Positions 1 to 6,571 of a stretch of 12,922 nt of DNA are shown here, piece after piece; the stretch's first letter is position 1; the number at the start of each line of letters is the position of its first letter. Source of the DNA: UKL13-2 sp043768625 (GTDB lineage: Bacteria; Pseudomonadota; Gammaproteobacteria; Burkholderiales; Usitatibacteraceae); assembly GCA_043768625.1 (NCBI GenBank), contig JAYVKG010000197.1, forward strand, positions 1 through 12,922, in the 5' to 3' direction. The translations under genes were made by a program, and so were the position numbers. The notes beneath the pieces were generated by a model. That model saw only the letters and a program-made list of their open reading frames with translations, did no database searches and had not been told where the DNA came from.

Positions 1-447
1 GCGCAACTGCAATTGCTGATCAACCGCCAAGTGGTGAACGGCGGGGTTCCCGGCGAAATTTCCGCCGACGCAATCCTTCGCCTGCCTTTACTGCTCGCAG
101 AAGTACACCCAAAGCTGTTGATCCTCTGCCACGGCGGCAACGATTTTTTGCGCAAGCTCGATGAGAAAGCGGCGGCGGCCAACATCGGCGCCATGGTCCG
201 CCTTGCCCGCAATGCTGGCGTCGACGTGGTGTTACTGGCCACACCTAAGCCGGGGTTATTGATGTCGCCGCCCGATTTCTACGCCCAGCTGGCGAAACAA
301 TTTGCGATCCCGATCGATGATGGGGTGCTTAAAAGCGTACTGCGCGACAACGAATTGAAATCCGATCTGATCCATCCGAACGCCAGGGGTTATGCGCAAA
401 TCGCCCAGGCCGTGTCGAGGCTGCTCAAGAACACCGGCGCAATCTAG
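1..447 (+). CDS. GDSL/SGNH-family esterase (arylesterase/TesA-like), C-terminal part
   Basis: The reading frame is open from base 1, so the start and the block I GDS nucleophile motif lie outside the window; 148 codons remain and end in TAG. Seen directly: block II-like VVNGGVPGEIS (residues 11-21 of the fragment), block III GGND (45-48) supplying the oxyanion-hole Gly/Asn, and block V DLIHPN (122-127) supplying the catalytic Asp and His. These are the ordered signatures of SGNH hydrolases, and the spacing fits the small TesA/arylesterase group of about 180-220 residues, which hydrolyses short acyl or aryl esters and is often periplasmic. Whether a signal peptide is present cannot be seen. 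The stop lies 3 bases from the stop of the convergent permease gene. The substrate is unknown; family assignment is fairly secure. Confidence 0.85.
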   Translation, partial: AQLQLLINRQVVNGGVPGEISADAILRLPLLLAEVHPKLLILCHGGNDFLRKLDEKAAAANIGAMVRLARNAGVDVVLLATPKPGLLMSPPDFYAQLAKQFAIPIDDGVLKSVLRDNELKSDLIHPNARGYAQIAQAVSRLLKNTGAI

Positions 448-450
448 ATT

Positions 451-1227
451 CTACGGGCGGCCAGGGCCGGTCAGCATCCACAGCCCGCTGGCCAGATAAA
501 TCAAGCCCATCGTCAGCACGGTCCACTGCGTCCAAAGGCGAAAGCTGGCATCGGACATTTTTTCGAGCATGCGCTTGGATAGCGAAGTTCCGCTGAATGC
601 CAGCACCACACAGGTCGCCACCAGCGGCAACGATAAACCGCCGGTGGCGCTGCTACTGATGGCGCCGATGGTGCCGATGCCACCGAAGTAAATGATCTTG
701 ATGAAGTGCCCCAGCGTTTGCGACATGGCCTTGGTTGCAACCACCCCGCGGCGATTGAGCGCAGATCGCACGAAAAATACATCGAGCAGTGGCCCGGATA
801 CGCCGGCCAGCAACTGTAACGCGGTACACACTACTCCGCAAAACAGCGGCTGACCGCGATGATCGACGTTCAGCGCCAGACGCCGCGGCAATACCAAGCT
901 CACAAACGGCGTAGATCCCAGCAGGATGTAGGCAACGGGCTTACTGACCACTATTTGCACCGCGACAAAGGCGGCCAGTGCCAGCATTGCGCCCAGCGCG
1001 TAGCCACGGAATACCCGCCAGTCAACGTTGGATCGCCACAGCCATGCCCGCCAGCCGTTGGACGCCATCTGCGTGATGCCATGCAGCATCATCGCCGACG
1101 ACAGGGGCAACAGCGCCAACAACACACCCATCAGGATCATGCCGCCGGCCATGCCGAGGATGCCGGAAATGAATGACGTGATCAGCACCGCGACGGCGAT
1201 GCAGGCAAATGCGAGGCTGGCGTTCAT
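451..1227 (-). CDS. TSUP-family (TauE/SafE-like) membrane permease
   Basis: A 258-residue, strongly hydrophobic protein with about seven or eight predicted membrane segments. It shows the internal two-fold repeat of the TSUP (sulfite exporter TauE/SafE) family: a Gly-rich first half with GILGMAGGMILMG near residues 23-35, and a second half with LAGVSGPLLDVFF followed by a conserved-looking KAMSQTLGHFIKIIYFG stretch. Family members are inner-membrane transporters, several linked to export or uptake of sulfite, sulfoacetate or other organosulfur anions, but the substrate cannot be read from this sequence. The ATG at 1225-1227 is the only good start before the hydrophobic N-terminus; no strong Shine-Dalgarno is seen before it. 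The gene follows the amidohydrolase on the same strand after 55 bases and is probably co-transcribed. Length is normal and no damage is visible. Confidence 0.85.
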   Translation of the reverse strand: MNASLAFACIAVAVLITSFISGILGMAGGMILMGVLLALLPLSSAMMLHGITQMASNGWRAWLWRSNVDWRVFRGYALGAMLALAAFVAVQIVVSKPVAYILLGSTPFVSLVLPRRLALNVDHRGQPLFCGVVCTALQLLAGVSGPLLDVFFVRSALNRRGVVATKAMSQTLGHFIKIIYFGGIGTIGAISSSATGGLSLPLVATCVVLAFSGTSLSKRMLEKMSDASFRLWTQWTVLTMGLIYLASGLWMLTGPGRP

Positions 1228-1282
1228 GGCGAATTCAGGGACACAACAAAAACAAATACCAGCACTGATTGCGGGTGGAAAA

Positions 1283-2593
1283 TTATGGCTCGACCGGCCT
1301 CACCACCACGCCGCCCTTCATCACAAATTTAATCTTGGTCAGTCGCGTTGCGTCCTGCGCCGGATCCTCATCGACTGCAATGATGTCGGCAAATTTGCCG
1401 GGTGACAGCGAGCCGATGCGGTCTTTCCACCCCATCAGATCGGCCGCGTTGATGGTTGCAGACTGGATAGCCTGCATGTTGCTCATGCCATATTTGACCA
1501 TGTAAAAAAATTGCTTGGCGTTGTCGCCGTGGGGATATACACCGGCATCGGTCCCAAACGCCATCCGCGCGCCGCCCTGAAACGCCTTCCTGAAATTATC
1601 GCGCTGGAGCTGGCCGAGCTTGCGTTCCTTGTCGAGCGATTCGGGCAGGAAACCGGCCTTTTCGCCTTCCGACAGGATGTAGTCATCGTTGTATATATCC
1701 ATCGCCAGCCAGGTGCCTTTTTCACGGGCAAGCCTGATGCCCTCATCATCGATCAGGCTGGCGTGCTCCACCGAATCGACGCCGGCGAGGATGGCATCGC
1801 GGATGCTGCTGGTGCCGTGCGCGTGCGCGGCCACTTTGCGACCAAGCTTGTGCGCTTCCTCCACAATTGCCTTCATCTCTTCAAGCGTGTACTGCTGGGC
1901 ACCCGGCTCATTGCCCTTCGACAGCACGCCACCCGAAGCGCAAATCTTGATCAGGTCTGCGCCGTATTTCACCATCTCCCGCACTTTGGTGCGTGCCGCC
2001 CACGGTCCGTCAGCAACCCCGCGACCGGTGTATTCAAAATCGTGCGGCAGCAAATTATTGTCGCAATGGCCGCCTTTGATACCCAGCGCGTAAGCCGAGA
2101 CCAGCATGCGCGGTCCGATGAAATCACCGTCGTTGATGGCATCGCGCAGCGCCACATCGCCAAAGCCTTCAGCGCCGACGTTGCGTACGCTGGTAAAGCC
2201 GGCGGCAAGCGTCAGCCTGGCGGCGCGCACACCGAACAATGCTGCACGGACGTCGGTAATGGCGAGGGCTTTGTAGCCCTGCTGGGACGGGTCGCCGGTA
2301 AGGTGGGTATGCACATCGATCAGTCCCGGCAACACCGTGGCACGGGTGAGATCGATCACTTCTGCGCCGGCCGGCACCGGTGTACTGGCGGCGGCGCCCA
2401 CGGTCTTGATGCGTTCGCCCTCAATAATAATTACCTGGTTGGCCAGCGTCCGGCCGGCCACTACGTCGATCATCTGGCCCGCACGGATGGCAACGACCTT
2501 GTCGACAGTTGCCGCCTGCAGCGTCGTCGCCAACATTCCAAGGCCCGATACTGCCAGTACCAACATGCCGCGTTTTATTCCTGCACCACGCAT
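1283..2593 (-). CDS. Exported metal-dependent amidohydrolase (COG1228 group), probable Xaa-Pro or Xaa-Arg/Lys dipeptidase
   Basis: A 436-residue amidohydrolase-superfamily enzyme. An N-terminal hydrophobic stretch with a basic n-region and an Ala-X-Ala-like end at about residues 25-27 (LQA) predicts Sec export, so it probably acts in the periplasm. Visible metal and catalytic residues: HTH (H95, H97) after strand 1, the bridging lysine in DLIKICASGG (K216), HAHG (H257, H259), EHA (H277) and FGTDAG (D349). The end returns to the composite beta-sandwich, with SLSPGKFADIIAV near the C-terminus. This layout matches the COG1228 enzymes annotated imidazolonepropionase-like or Xaa-Pro dipeptidase; characterised members cleave dipeptides with C-terminal Pro or with C-terminal Arg/Lys. 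The signal peptide argues against a histidine-degradation HutI. GGGAG-like bases sit 6 nt before the ATG. Divergent position beside a cationic amino acid binding protein makes an Arg/Lys-releasing role attractive but unproven. Confidence 0.85.
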   Translation of the reverse strand: MRGAGIKRGMLVLAVSGLGMLATTLQAATVDKVVAIRAGQMIDVVAGRTLANQVIIIEGERIKTVGAAASTPVPAGAEVIDLTRATVLPGLIDVHTHLTGDPSQQGYKALAITDVRAALFGVRAARLTLAAGFTSVRNVGAEGFGDVALRDAINDGDFIGPRMLVSAYALGIKGGHCDNNLLPHDFEYTGRGVADGPWAARTKVREMVKYGADLIKICASGGVLSKGNEPGAQQYTLEEMKAIVEEAHKLGRKVAAHAHGTSSIRDAILAGVDSVEHASLIDDEGIRLAREKGTWLAMDIYNDDYILSEGEKAGFLPESLDKERKLGQLQRDNFRKAFQGGARMAFGTDAGVYPHGDNAKQFFYMVKYGMSNMQAIQSATINAADLMGWKDRIGSLSPGKFADIIAVDEDPAQDATRLTKIKFVMKGGVVVRPVEP

Positions 2594-2633
2594 ACTCGCT
2601 CCCGCCGCCGCAAAGGCCTGTTATTGACTCACA

Positions 2634-2662
2634 ACAGTATGCACGAGACCGGCTGCAGACAA
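2634..2662 (-). promoter_or_regulatory. Possible sigma70-type promoter for the amidohydrolase gene
   Basis: On the minus strand TTGTCT (2662-2657) is followed after 17 bases by TACTGT (2639-2634). The -35 matches consensus at four of six positions but the -10 at only three; a CATACT reading gives four matches with a short 15-base spacer. Location is sensible, with an expected start about 30-40 bases before the ATG at 2593. This is a weak match that chance could give. Confidence 0.22.
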
Positions 2663-2935
2663 ATTGACACGCCTCACCGGTGGCGGCGATCCGCCCGCGC
2701 CGGTTACACGGACCGGTTTAAGTGCGCCGTTTGCATTATTTTGCTGCCCACCTCGCCACCGCTGCCGACCGCTGCGCTTCGCCGTACAGCACCGTGCTGC
2801 CAACAATGCACCAGCACCAGCGCGGTCGTTCAGCACTTTTTCGTCTGCAGGCCGCACCAGCGCTTGAGTTTGCTGCTTTTTTTGGAAATACGCCGATGCG
2901 CTTGACCGTCTAACCGCCGGTTATCAGGCAAACTA

Positions 2936-2950
2936 GTGCTCTTCGAGCAC
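2936..2950 (+). promoter_or_regulatory. Perfect dyad/hairpin just upstream of the binding-protein gene
   Basis: GTGCTC at 2936-2941 and its exact reverse complement GAGCAC at 2945-2950 flank a TTC centre. As RNA it would fold into a six-pair stem with a tight, UUCG-like loop; as DNA it is a 15-base dyad that could bind a dimeric regulator. It ends 27 bases before the ATG at 2978, a place suited to an operator near the transcription start or a 5' UTR element. The symmetry is seen directly; its function is inference. Confidence 0.4.
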
Positions 2951-2977
2951 GCCTTTGCTCAGCCAGAAAGTGCCTTC

Positions 2978-3754
2978 ATGAAAAAATTGCTCAACTTCAC
3001 CGCGCTTATCCTGTTGACCTTCGCTGCCGGGGTGTCAGCGCAGGACGGTAAAAAAATAAAAATCGGCGTTGAAGGCGCCTATCCGCCGTTCAGCGAACTT
3101 GGTAGCGACGGGAAAATTAAAGGCTTCGACATCGATATCGCCAATGCGCTTTGCGCGCAAATTAAAGCGCAGTGCACCCTGGTTCAGCAGGAATTTGACG
3201 GCATGATCCCGTCATTGCAGGCGAAGAAAATTGACGCCATTATCGCCTCGATGTCGATAACCGATGAACGTAGAAAACTGGTTGATTTTTCTGATAAGTA
3301 TTACCACACACCGGCGCGCTTTGTAGCCGCGAAAAATGCGGCGCTGTCGGCGACTGCGGCAGGCATGAAAGGCAAACGCATCGGCGTGCAGCGCACCACC
3401 ATTTATGACCGCTTCGCCACAGATACCTTCAAGGAATCGGAAATCGTCCGCAACACCAAACAAGACGATGTGTTTCTGGACCTTACGTCCGGCCGCGTCG
3501 ACGCGGTGCTGGTCGACCAGGTCGCCGCTTCGCAAGGCTTTTTGACATCTCCGGCGGCGAAGGAATTTTCATTTTTCGGACCCGTTTACATCGAGCCAAA
3601 ATATTTCGGTTATGGCGTGGGAATCGGCGTGCGTAAAGCCGATACCGCACTGCGCAATGAATTCAACGAGGCGATCAAGACCATTCGGGGCAATGGCGTC
3701 TATAAAAAAATCAATGACAAATATTTCAGCTTTGATATTTATGGCGGCAAATGA
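2978..3754 (+). CDS. Periplasmic binding protein of a basic amino acid ABC transporter (LAO/HisJ/ArgT type)
   Basis: This 258-residue SBP_bac_3 protein captures cationic amino acids in the periplasm. I place the start at ATG 2978 because it gives a textbook signal peptide (MKK, hydrophobic core, cleavage near VSAQ, residues 19-22) and has AGAAAG 7 bases upstream; an in-frame GTG at 2936 would put 14 unneeded residues before it. Seen: the family signature GFDIDIANALC (49-59), a Cys pair C59/C66 spaced as in the LAO/HisJ disulfide, SMSITDER with R98 at the position that grips the ligand carboxylate, Y35 of the aromatic lid, QRTT in lobe 2, VDQVAAS with the ligand-binding Asp, and the terminal FDIYGG. 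Arg/Lys/ornithine specificity is known for the family and fits the AST genes downstream. No permease or ATPase gene is near. Confidence 0.92.
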   Translation: MKKLLNFTALILLTFAAGVSAQDGKKIKIGVEGAYPPFSELGSDGKIKGFDIDIANALCAQIKAQCTLVQQEFDGMIPSLQAKKIDAIIASMSITDERRKLVDFSDKYYHTPARFVAAKNAALSATAAGMKGKRIGVQRTTIYDRFATDTFKESEIVRNTKQDDVFLDLTSGRVDAVLVDQVAASQGFLTSPAAKEFSFFGPVYIEPKYFGYGVGIGVRKADTALRNEFNEAIKTIRGNGVYKKINDKYFSFDIYGGK

Positions 3755-3946
3755 ATCCGTTACAAACTACCGGCCCGGCAACGCCGGCGGCGCTGGCGGG
3801 CAAGTCATCGATGCGGTTTCTTGAATCGTCGCCACCATTCACGGCGCCAGCGGGTGGTCTGTGGCAATCGTCCATGCTGGCGTCGCCGCACCGCATTGAA
3901 AAAAACGTGGTGCGGCCGAAAGCCGCACGCTGATTACCGCACGTCC
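3755..3946 (+). other. Gap between binding protein and deacylase, with two stem-loops
   Basis: These 192 bases contain no recognisable gene. A 60-codon frame starts at ATG 3751, overlapping the binding-protein stop, and ends at 3933, but its translation is Pro/Ala/Ser-rich and featureless. Two stems are seen: CCGGC/GCCGG with an AAC loop (3775-3787), about 20 bases after the stop, and GTGCGGC/GCCGCAC with a CGAAA loop (3910-3928), 18 bases before the deacylase ATG. Neither is followed by a T-run on the plus strand, so they are not classic terminators; the first could stabilise the upstream mRNA and the second could affect translation of the deacylase. The A-run at 3899-3905 would be a T-run for a minus-strand terminator, but no minus gene ends here. 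Confidence 0.4.
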
Positions 3947-5065
3947 ATGCAAATAAAAAAACATCCGCTGCGTTCCAGCTACCTTGGTACTGCACGGGAA
4001 ATTGTCAGCTACCATTACGGCGCCGCGCAATCCGGGCAAAAAATCTACCTGCAGGCTTCGCTGCACGCCGATGAATTGCCTGCCATGCTGGTCGCCCATC
4101 ACCTGCGACAGCGATGTGCCGCGCTGGAAGCGGCAGGCAAAATTCGCGGCGAAATCGTCGTCGTCCCGGTGGCAAATCCCATTGGCCTTTCGCAGACGTT
4201 GTCGCACAGCCAAATCGGTCGCTTCGAGCTGGCGACCGGCGAGAATTTCAACCGGCATTATCCCGCCATGTATCCGGCGATCGTCGACCGCATCGACGCA
4301 TTGCTGACCGCAAATGCCACGCATAACGCGCGGGTGGTGCGCGAAGCCATGCTGCTGCAACTCGACGCGATGGTGCCAACCACCGAACTCGACAGCATGC
4401 GCTGCGTACTGATGCGGCTGGCCTGCGACGCAGATGTGGTGCTGGACTTGCACTGCGATGCCAATGCCGTGCTTCATCTTTACACTGGCACCCCGCTGTG
4501 GTCGCAATGCGAGCCACTGGCGCGCTACATGGGTGCGTATGCGACCCTGCTGGCCACGGACAGCGGCGATAATCCGTTCGACGAAGCCTGCTCACAAACC
4601 TGGTGGCAACTGGCCGATCATTTCGGCGAACGTTTCCCCATCCCGATGGCATGCCTGTCGGTGACAGTAGAACTGCGCGGCCAGACCGACGTGAGCCACA
4701 CGCTGGCAAAAGCGGACGCAGAAAACATCATTGCCTTCCTCACCCATCGCGGCGTCATCGACGGCGTGCCGCCGCCGCTGCCCGAGCTCAACTATCCCGC
4801 CACCCCGCTCGCCGGATCGGAAGCCATCGAATCGCCGGCCAGTGGCGTGGTGGTATTCCTGAAAAAACCCGGTCAGTGGGTTTACGCGGGTGACGCGATT
4901 GCCGAAGTCATCGACCCGCTCAGCGGCAGCTCCACTCCTCTGCTCAGCCATACCGACGGCGTACTGTACGCGATGGAGAACCGTTGTTTTGCCAGCGCCG
5001 GTATGCGGCTGGCGAAAGTCGCCGGCGCAATTGCGTTCCGCACCGGCAAGCTGCTGAGCGCATGA
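3947..5065 (+). CDS. Succinylglutamate desuccinylase/aspartoacylase-family zinc deacylase, candidate for the AstE step
   Basis: This 372-residue M14-like metallo-deacylase is expected to hydrolyse an N-acyl amino acid; in this setting N-succinylglutamate to glutamate plus succinate. Seen: zinc ligands in SLHADE (H40, E43) and DLHCD (H169), NFNRHYP with R103 likely contacting the substrate carboxylate, and VTVELRG (E242) as the probable catalytic base. A C-terminal segment of about 75 residues beginning near ESPASGVVVFLKKPGQ (295-310) looks like a small lipoyl/biotinyl-type beta barrel. Classical AstE is about 320 residues, so this is a longer, different subfamily. I chose ATG 3947 because the frame upstream is Arg-rich and family similarity begins near here; its Shine-Dalgarno is poor. 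It lies before astC rather than after astB. Other acyl substrates remain possible. Confidence 0.82.
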   Translation: MQIKKHPLRSSYLGTAREIVSYHYGAAQSGQKIYLQASLHADELPAMLVAHHLRQRCAALEAAGKIRGEIVVVPVANPIGLSQTLSHSQIGRFELATGENFNRHYPAMYPAIVDRIDALLTANATHNARVVREAMLLQLDAMVPTTELDSMRCVLMRLACDADVVLDLHCDANAVLHLYTGTPLWSQCEPLARYMGAYATLLATDSGDNPFDEACSQTWWQLADHFGERFPIPMACLSVTVELRGQTDVSHTLAKADAENIIAFLTHRGVIDGVPPPLPELNYPATPLAGSEAIESPASGVVVFLKKPGQWVYAGDAIAEVIDPLSGSSTPLLSHTDGVLYAMENRCFASAGMRLAKVAGAIAFRTGKLLSA

Positions 5066-5174
5066 TCGTTACCGCACGCAAGCCGAACTACCTGGATCAC
5101 CTTTGGACTGCGCCGAAAACCGCGCAGCCGTGACTGCCTGTAGCGTAAACAAGCCTTGTGTAAATGGCCTGCCA

Positions 5175-5191
5175 TTGGCGGGCAGATTGTG
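5175..5191 (+). promoter_or_regulatory. Weak sigma54-like element upstream of astC
   Basis: The bases TTGGCGGGCAGATTGTG have GG, ten bases, then GT, against the sigma54 consensus GG-N10-GC (TGGCAC-N5-TTGC). TGGC and TTG match, but the invariant C of the -12 element is T. It is noted because enterobacterial ast operons are driven by sigma54 with NtrC, and it sits about 100 bases before astC. The overlapping hairpin may explain the sequence just as well. Confidence 0.18.
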
Positions 5192-5285
5192 GATGGCGAT
5201 TGAATCAGGCAGCACGCCACGCCGGGCGCAGCTGTCCACAACGCATAAAATACGGTCTAGCCGCGATCATAAGTTGCGGGAAAAT

Positions 5286-5289
5286 GGAG
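5286..5289 (+). promoter_or_regulatory. Ribosome binding site fixing the astC start
   Basis: GGAG followed by six bases precedes ATG 5296. It supports that start over the in-frame ATG at 5284, whose upstream bases are less suitable, and the far upstream in-frame start at 5164. Confidence 0.6.
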
Positions 5290-5295
5290 AACAAC

Positions 5296-6552
5296 ATGTC
5301 AGTGCCCGACGCCTATCCGACCGTTACCCGCGCAACTTTCGATGAAGTGATGGTGCCCAATTACGCTCCCGGTGCATTTGTGCCGGTGCGAGGCCTTGGC
5401 GCGCGTGTCTGGGATCAGGCTGGCAAAGAATATATCGACCTGGCGGGCGGCATTGCGGTCAGCTCGCTGGGCCATGCACATCCGGCAATGATTGGTGCAC
5501 TGACCGAACAAGCCGCAAAACTATGGCATGTCGCGAATGTGCTGACCAACGAGCCGGCCATGCGGCTGGCGAAACATTTGTGCGAACTCACTTTCGCCGA
5601 ACGGGTTTTTTTTGCCAATTCAGGCGCGGAAGCGAATGAAGCGGCGTTGAAATTGGCACGCAAGTATGCCTGTGACCACGATCCAAAAAACGCCGCACAC
5701 GAAGGCAGGCTGGAGAGCGACAAAAACGACATCATTTCCTTCACCGACTCATTTCATGGTCGCACGCTGTTTACCGTGACGGTTGGCGGTCAGCCCAAAT
5801 ATACCCAGGGCTTCGCACCGCTGCCGCAGGGCATCACGCATCTGCCGTTCAATGACCTTGACGCGGTGCGCAAACATATTTCCGGCAACACCTGCGCCGT
5901 CATCGTCGAACCGGTACAAGGTGAAAGTGGCGTACTGCCGGCCAGCCGTGAATTTCTGCAGGGACTGCGCGCGCTGTGCGATGCGCACCATGCCCTTCTC
6001 ATATTTGACGAAGTACAATCCGGCGCGGGACGCACCGGCCCGCTTTACGCCTATATGGAATGCGGTGTTACGCCTGACATCCTCACCTCCGCCAAGGGTA
6101 TTGGCGGAGGCTTTCCGATCGGCGCAATGCTCACCACCGAAAAAATCGCCCGCAGTTTTAATGTCGGCGCACATGGCAGCACCTACGGCGGCAATCCACT
6201 CGGCTGCGCGGTGGCAGAAGCGGTGCTGCAGATCATTACCGCGCCAGAGACCCGTGCCAATATCTCGGCGCGTACCGCACAAATATTTACCGGCCTGCAT
6301 GTGCTCAATGCGAAATACAGCCTGTTCACGGCTATTCGCGGCAGCGGCCTGTGGTTTGGTTGCGAACTGATTCCCCAATGGCATGGCCGCGCGAAAGAAT
6401 TTGTGAAGATGGCCGAAAAACATGGCCTGATGATTTTAGTTGCGGGCACCAATGTGATTCGACTGGCGCCTTCGCTGCTGATCACGGCGGCCGACGTTGA
6501 AGCGGGCTTGCAGCGGTTCGACACGGTGATTGGCGAGGTGGTCGGTCAATGA
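5296..6552 (+). CDS. astC: Succinylornithine transaminase (AST pathway)
   Basis: This 418-residue class III PLP aminotransferase converts N-succinylornithine plus 2-oxoglutarate to succinylglutamate semialdehyde plus glutamate in the cytoplasm. Similarity to E. coli AstC, recalled from memory, runs end to end: FDEVMVPNYAP near the N-terminus, NSGAEANEAALKLARK (108-123) binding the PLP phosphate, FHGRT (153-157), the cofactor Asp in FDEVQSG (D238), and the Schiff-base lysine in SAKGIGGGFP (K267), followed by STYGGNPL (295-302). An extra few residues at about 128-143 lengthen the loop before DIISF compared with E. coli. ATG 5296 is supported by a GGAG site. The paralogue ArgD shares the fold, but placement directly before astA, astD and astB makes AstC the clear call. 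Only 19 bases separate it from the astA start, so co-transcription is expected. Confidence 0.95.
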   Translation: MSVPDAYPTVTRATFDEVMVPNYAPGAFVPVRGLGARVWDQAGKEYIDLAGGIAVSSLGHAHPAMIGALTEQAAKLWHVANVLTNEPAMRLAKHLCELTFAERVFFANSGAEANEAALKLARKYACDHDPKNAAHEGRLESDKNDIISFTDSFHGRTLFTVTVGGQPKYTQGFAPLPQGITHLPFNDLDAVRKHISGNTCAVIVEPVQGESGVLPASREFLQGLRALCDAHHALLIFDEVQSGAGRTGPLYAYMECGVTPDILTSAKGIGGGFPIGAMLTTEKIARSFNVGAHGSTYGGNPLGCAVAEAVLQIITAPETRANISARTAQIFTGLHVLNAKYSLFTAIRGSGLWFGCELIPQWHGRAKEFVKMAEKHGLMILVAGTNVIRLAPSLLITAADVEAGLQRFDTVIGEVVGQ

Positions 6553-6571
6553 CGTGTCGCGAGCGAACCAG

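Larger units (their letters stand above)
2594..2977. other. Divergent intergenic region between dipeptidase and binding-protein genes
   Basis: This stretch of 384 bases has no convincing gene; the short open frames that cross it carry no recognisable signature. It must hold the promoters of both divergent genes. Visible structure: a short GC stem GGCGG/CCGCC with a CGAT loop (2682-2695), an 11-base palindrome AACCGCCGGTT (2912-2922), a TTGACC hexamer (2902-2907) without a well-spaced -10 partner, and a perfect 15-base dyad at 2936-2950 listed separately. An ArgR-type box was looked for by eye and not seen. Confidence 0.6.
5066..5295 (+). other. Leader region upstream of astC with dyads
   Basis: These 230 bases have no convincing coding frame. 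Stems seen: CTGCGC/GCGCAG with an 8-base loop (5108-5127), 42 bases after the deacylase stop; an 11-base palindrome ACAAGCCTTGT (5149-5159); and GCCTGCC/GGCGGGC with an ATT loop (5167-5183), seven pairs including one G-U. None is followed by a T-run, so no intrinsic terminator is supported, although the first could weaken read-through. The region is a likely site for a promoter and control of the ast genes. Confidence 0.4.

Noticed and set aside
2638..2648. Shared word TATGCACGAGA also present near 10541
   Set aside because: A single match of about 11-12 bases is expected several times by chance in a window this long, and the surrounding bases do not agree.
1511..2905. 464-codon open frame on the plus strand opposite the amidohydrolase
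   Set aside because: It lies antisense to a gene with clear catalytic motifs and a signal peptide; its own translation has no family features. It is a by-product of codon bias in GC-rich DNA.
3899..3928. Possible minus-strand intrinsic terminator (stem 3910-3928 with an A-run beside it)
   Set aside because: No minus-strand gene ends here, and the T-run would start four bases after the stem; it is kept only as a stem-loop.
3751..3933. 60-codon frame overlapping the stop of the binding-protein gene (ATGA)
   Set aside because: The overlap suggests coupling, but the translation is low in complexity, has no recognisable domain and covers the two stem-loops. There is not enough support for a gene.
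3839..4507. 222-codon minus-strand frame opposite the deacylase
   Set aside because: Antisense shadow of a gene with zinc-binding and catalytic motifs; no signature of its own.
5749..6423. 224-codon minus-strand frame opposite astC
   Set aside because: Antisense shadow of an unmistakable aminotransferase.
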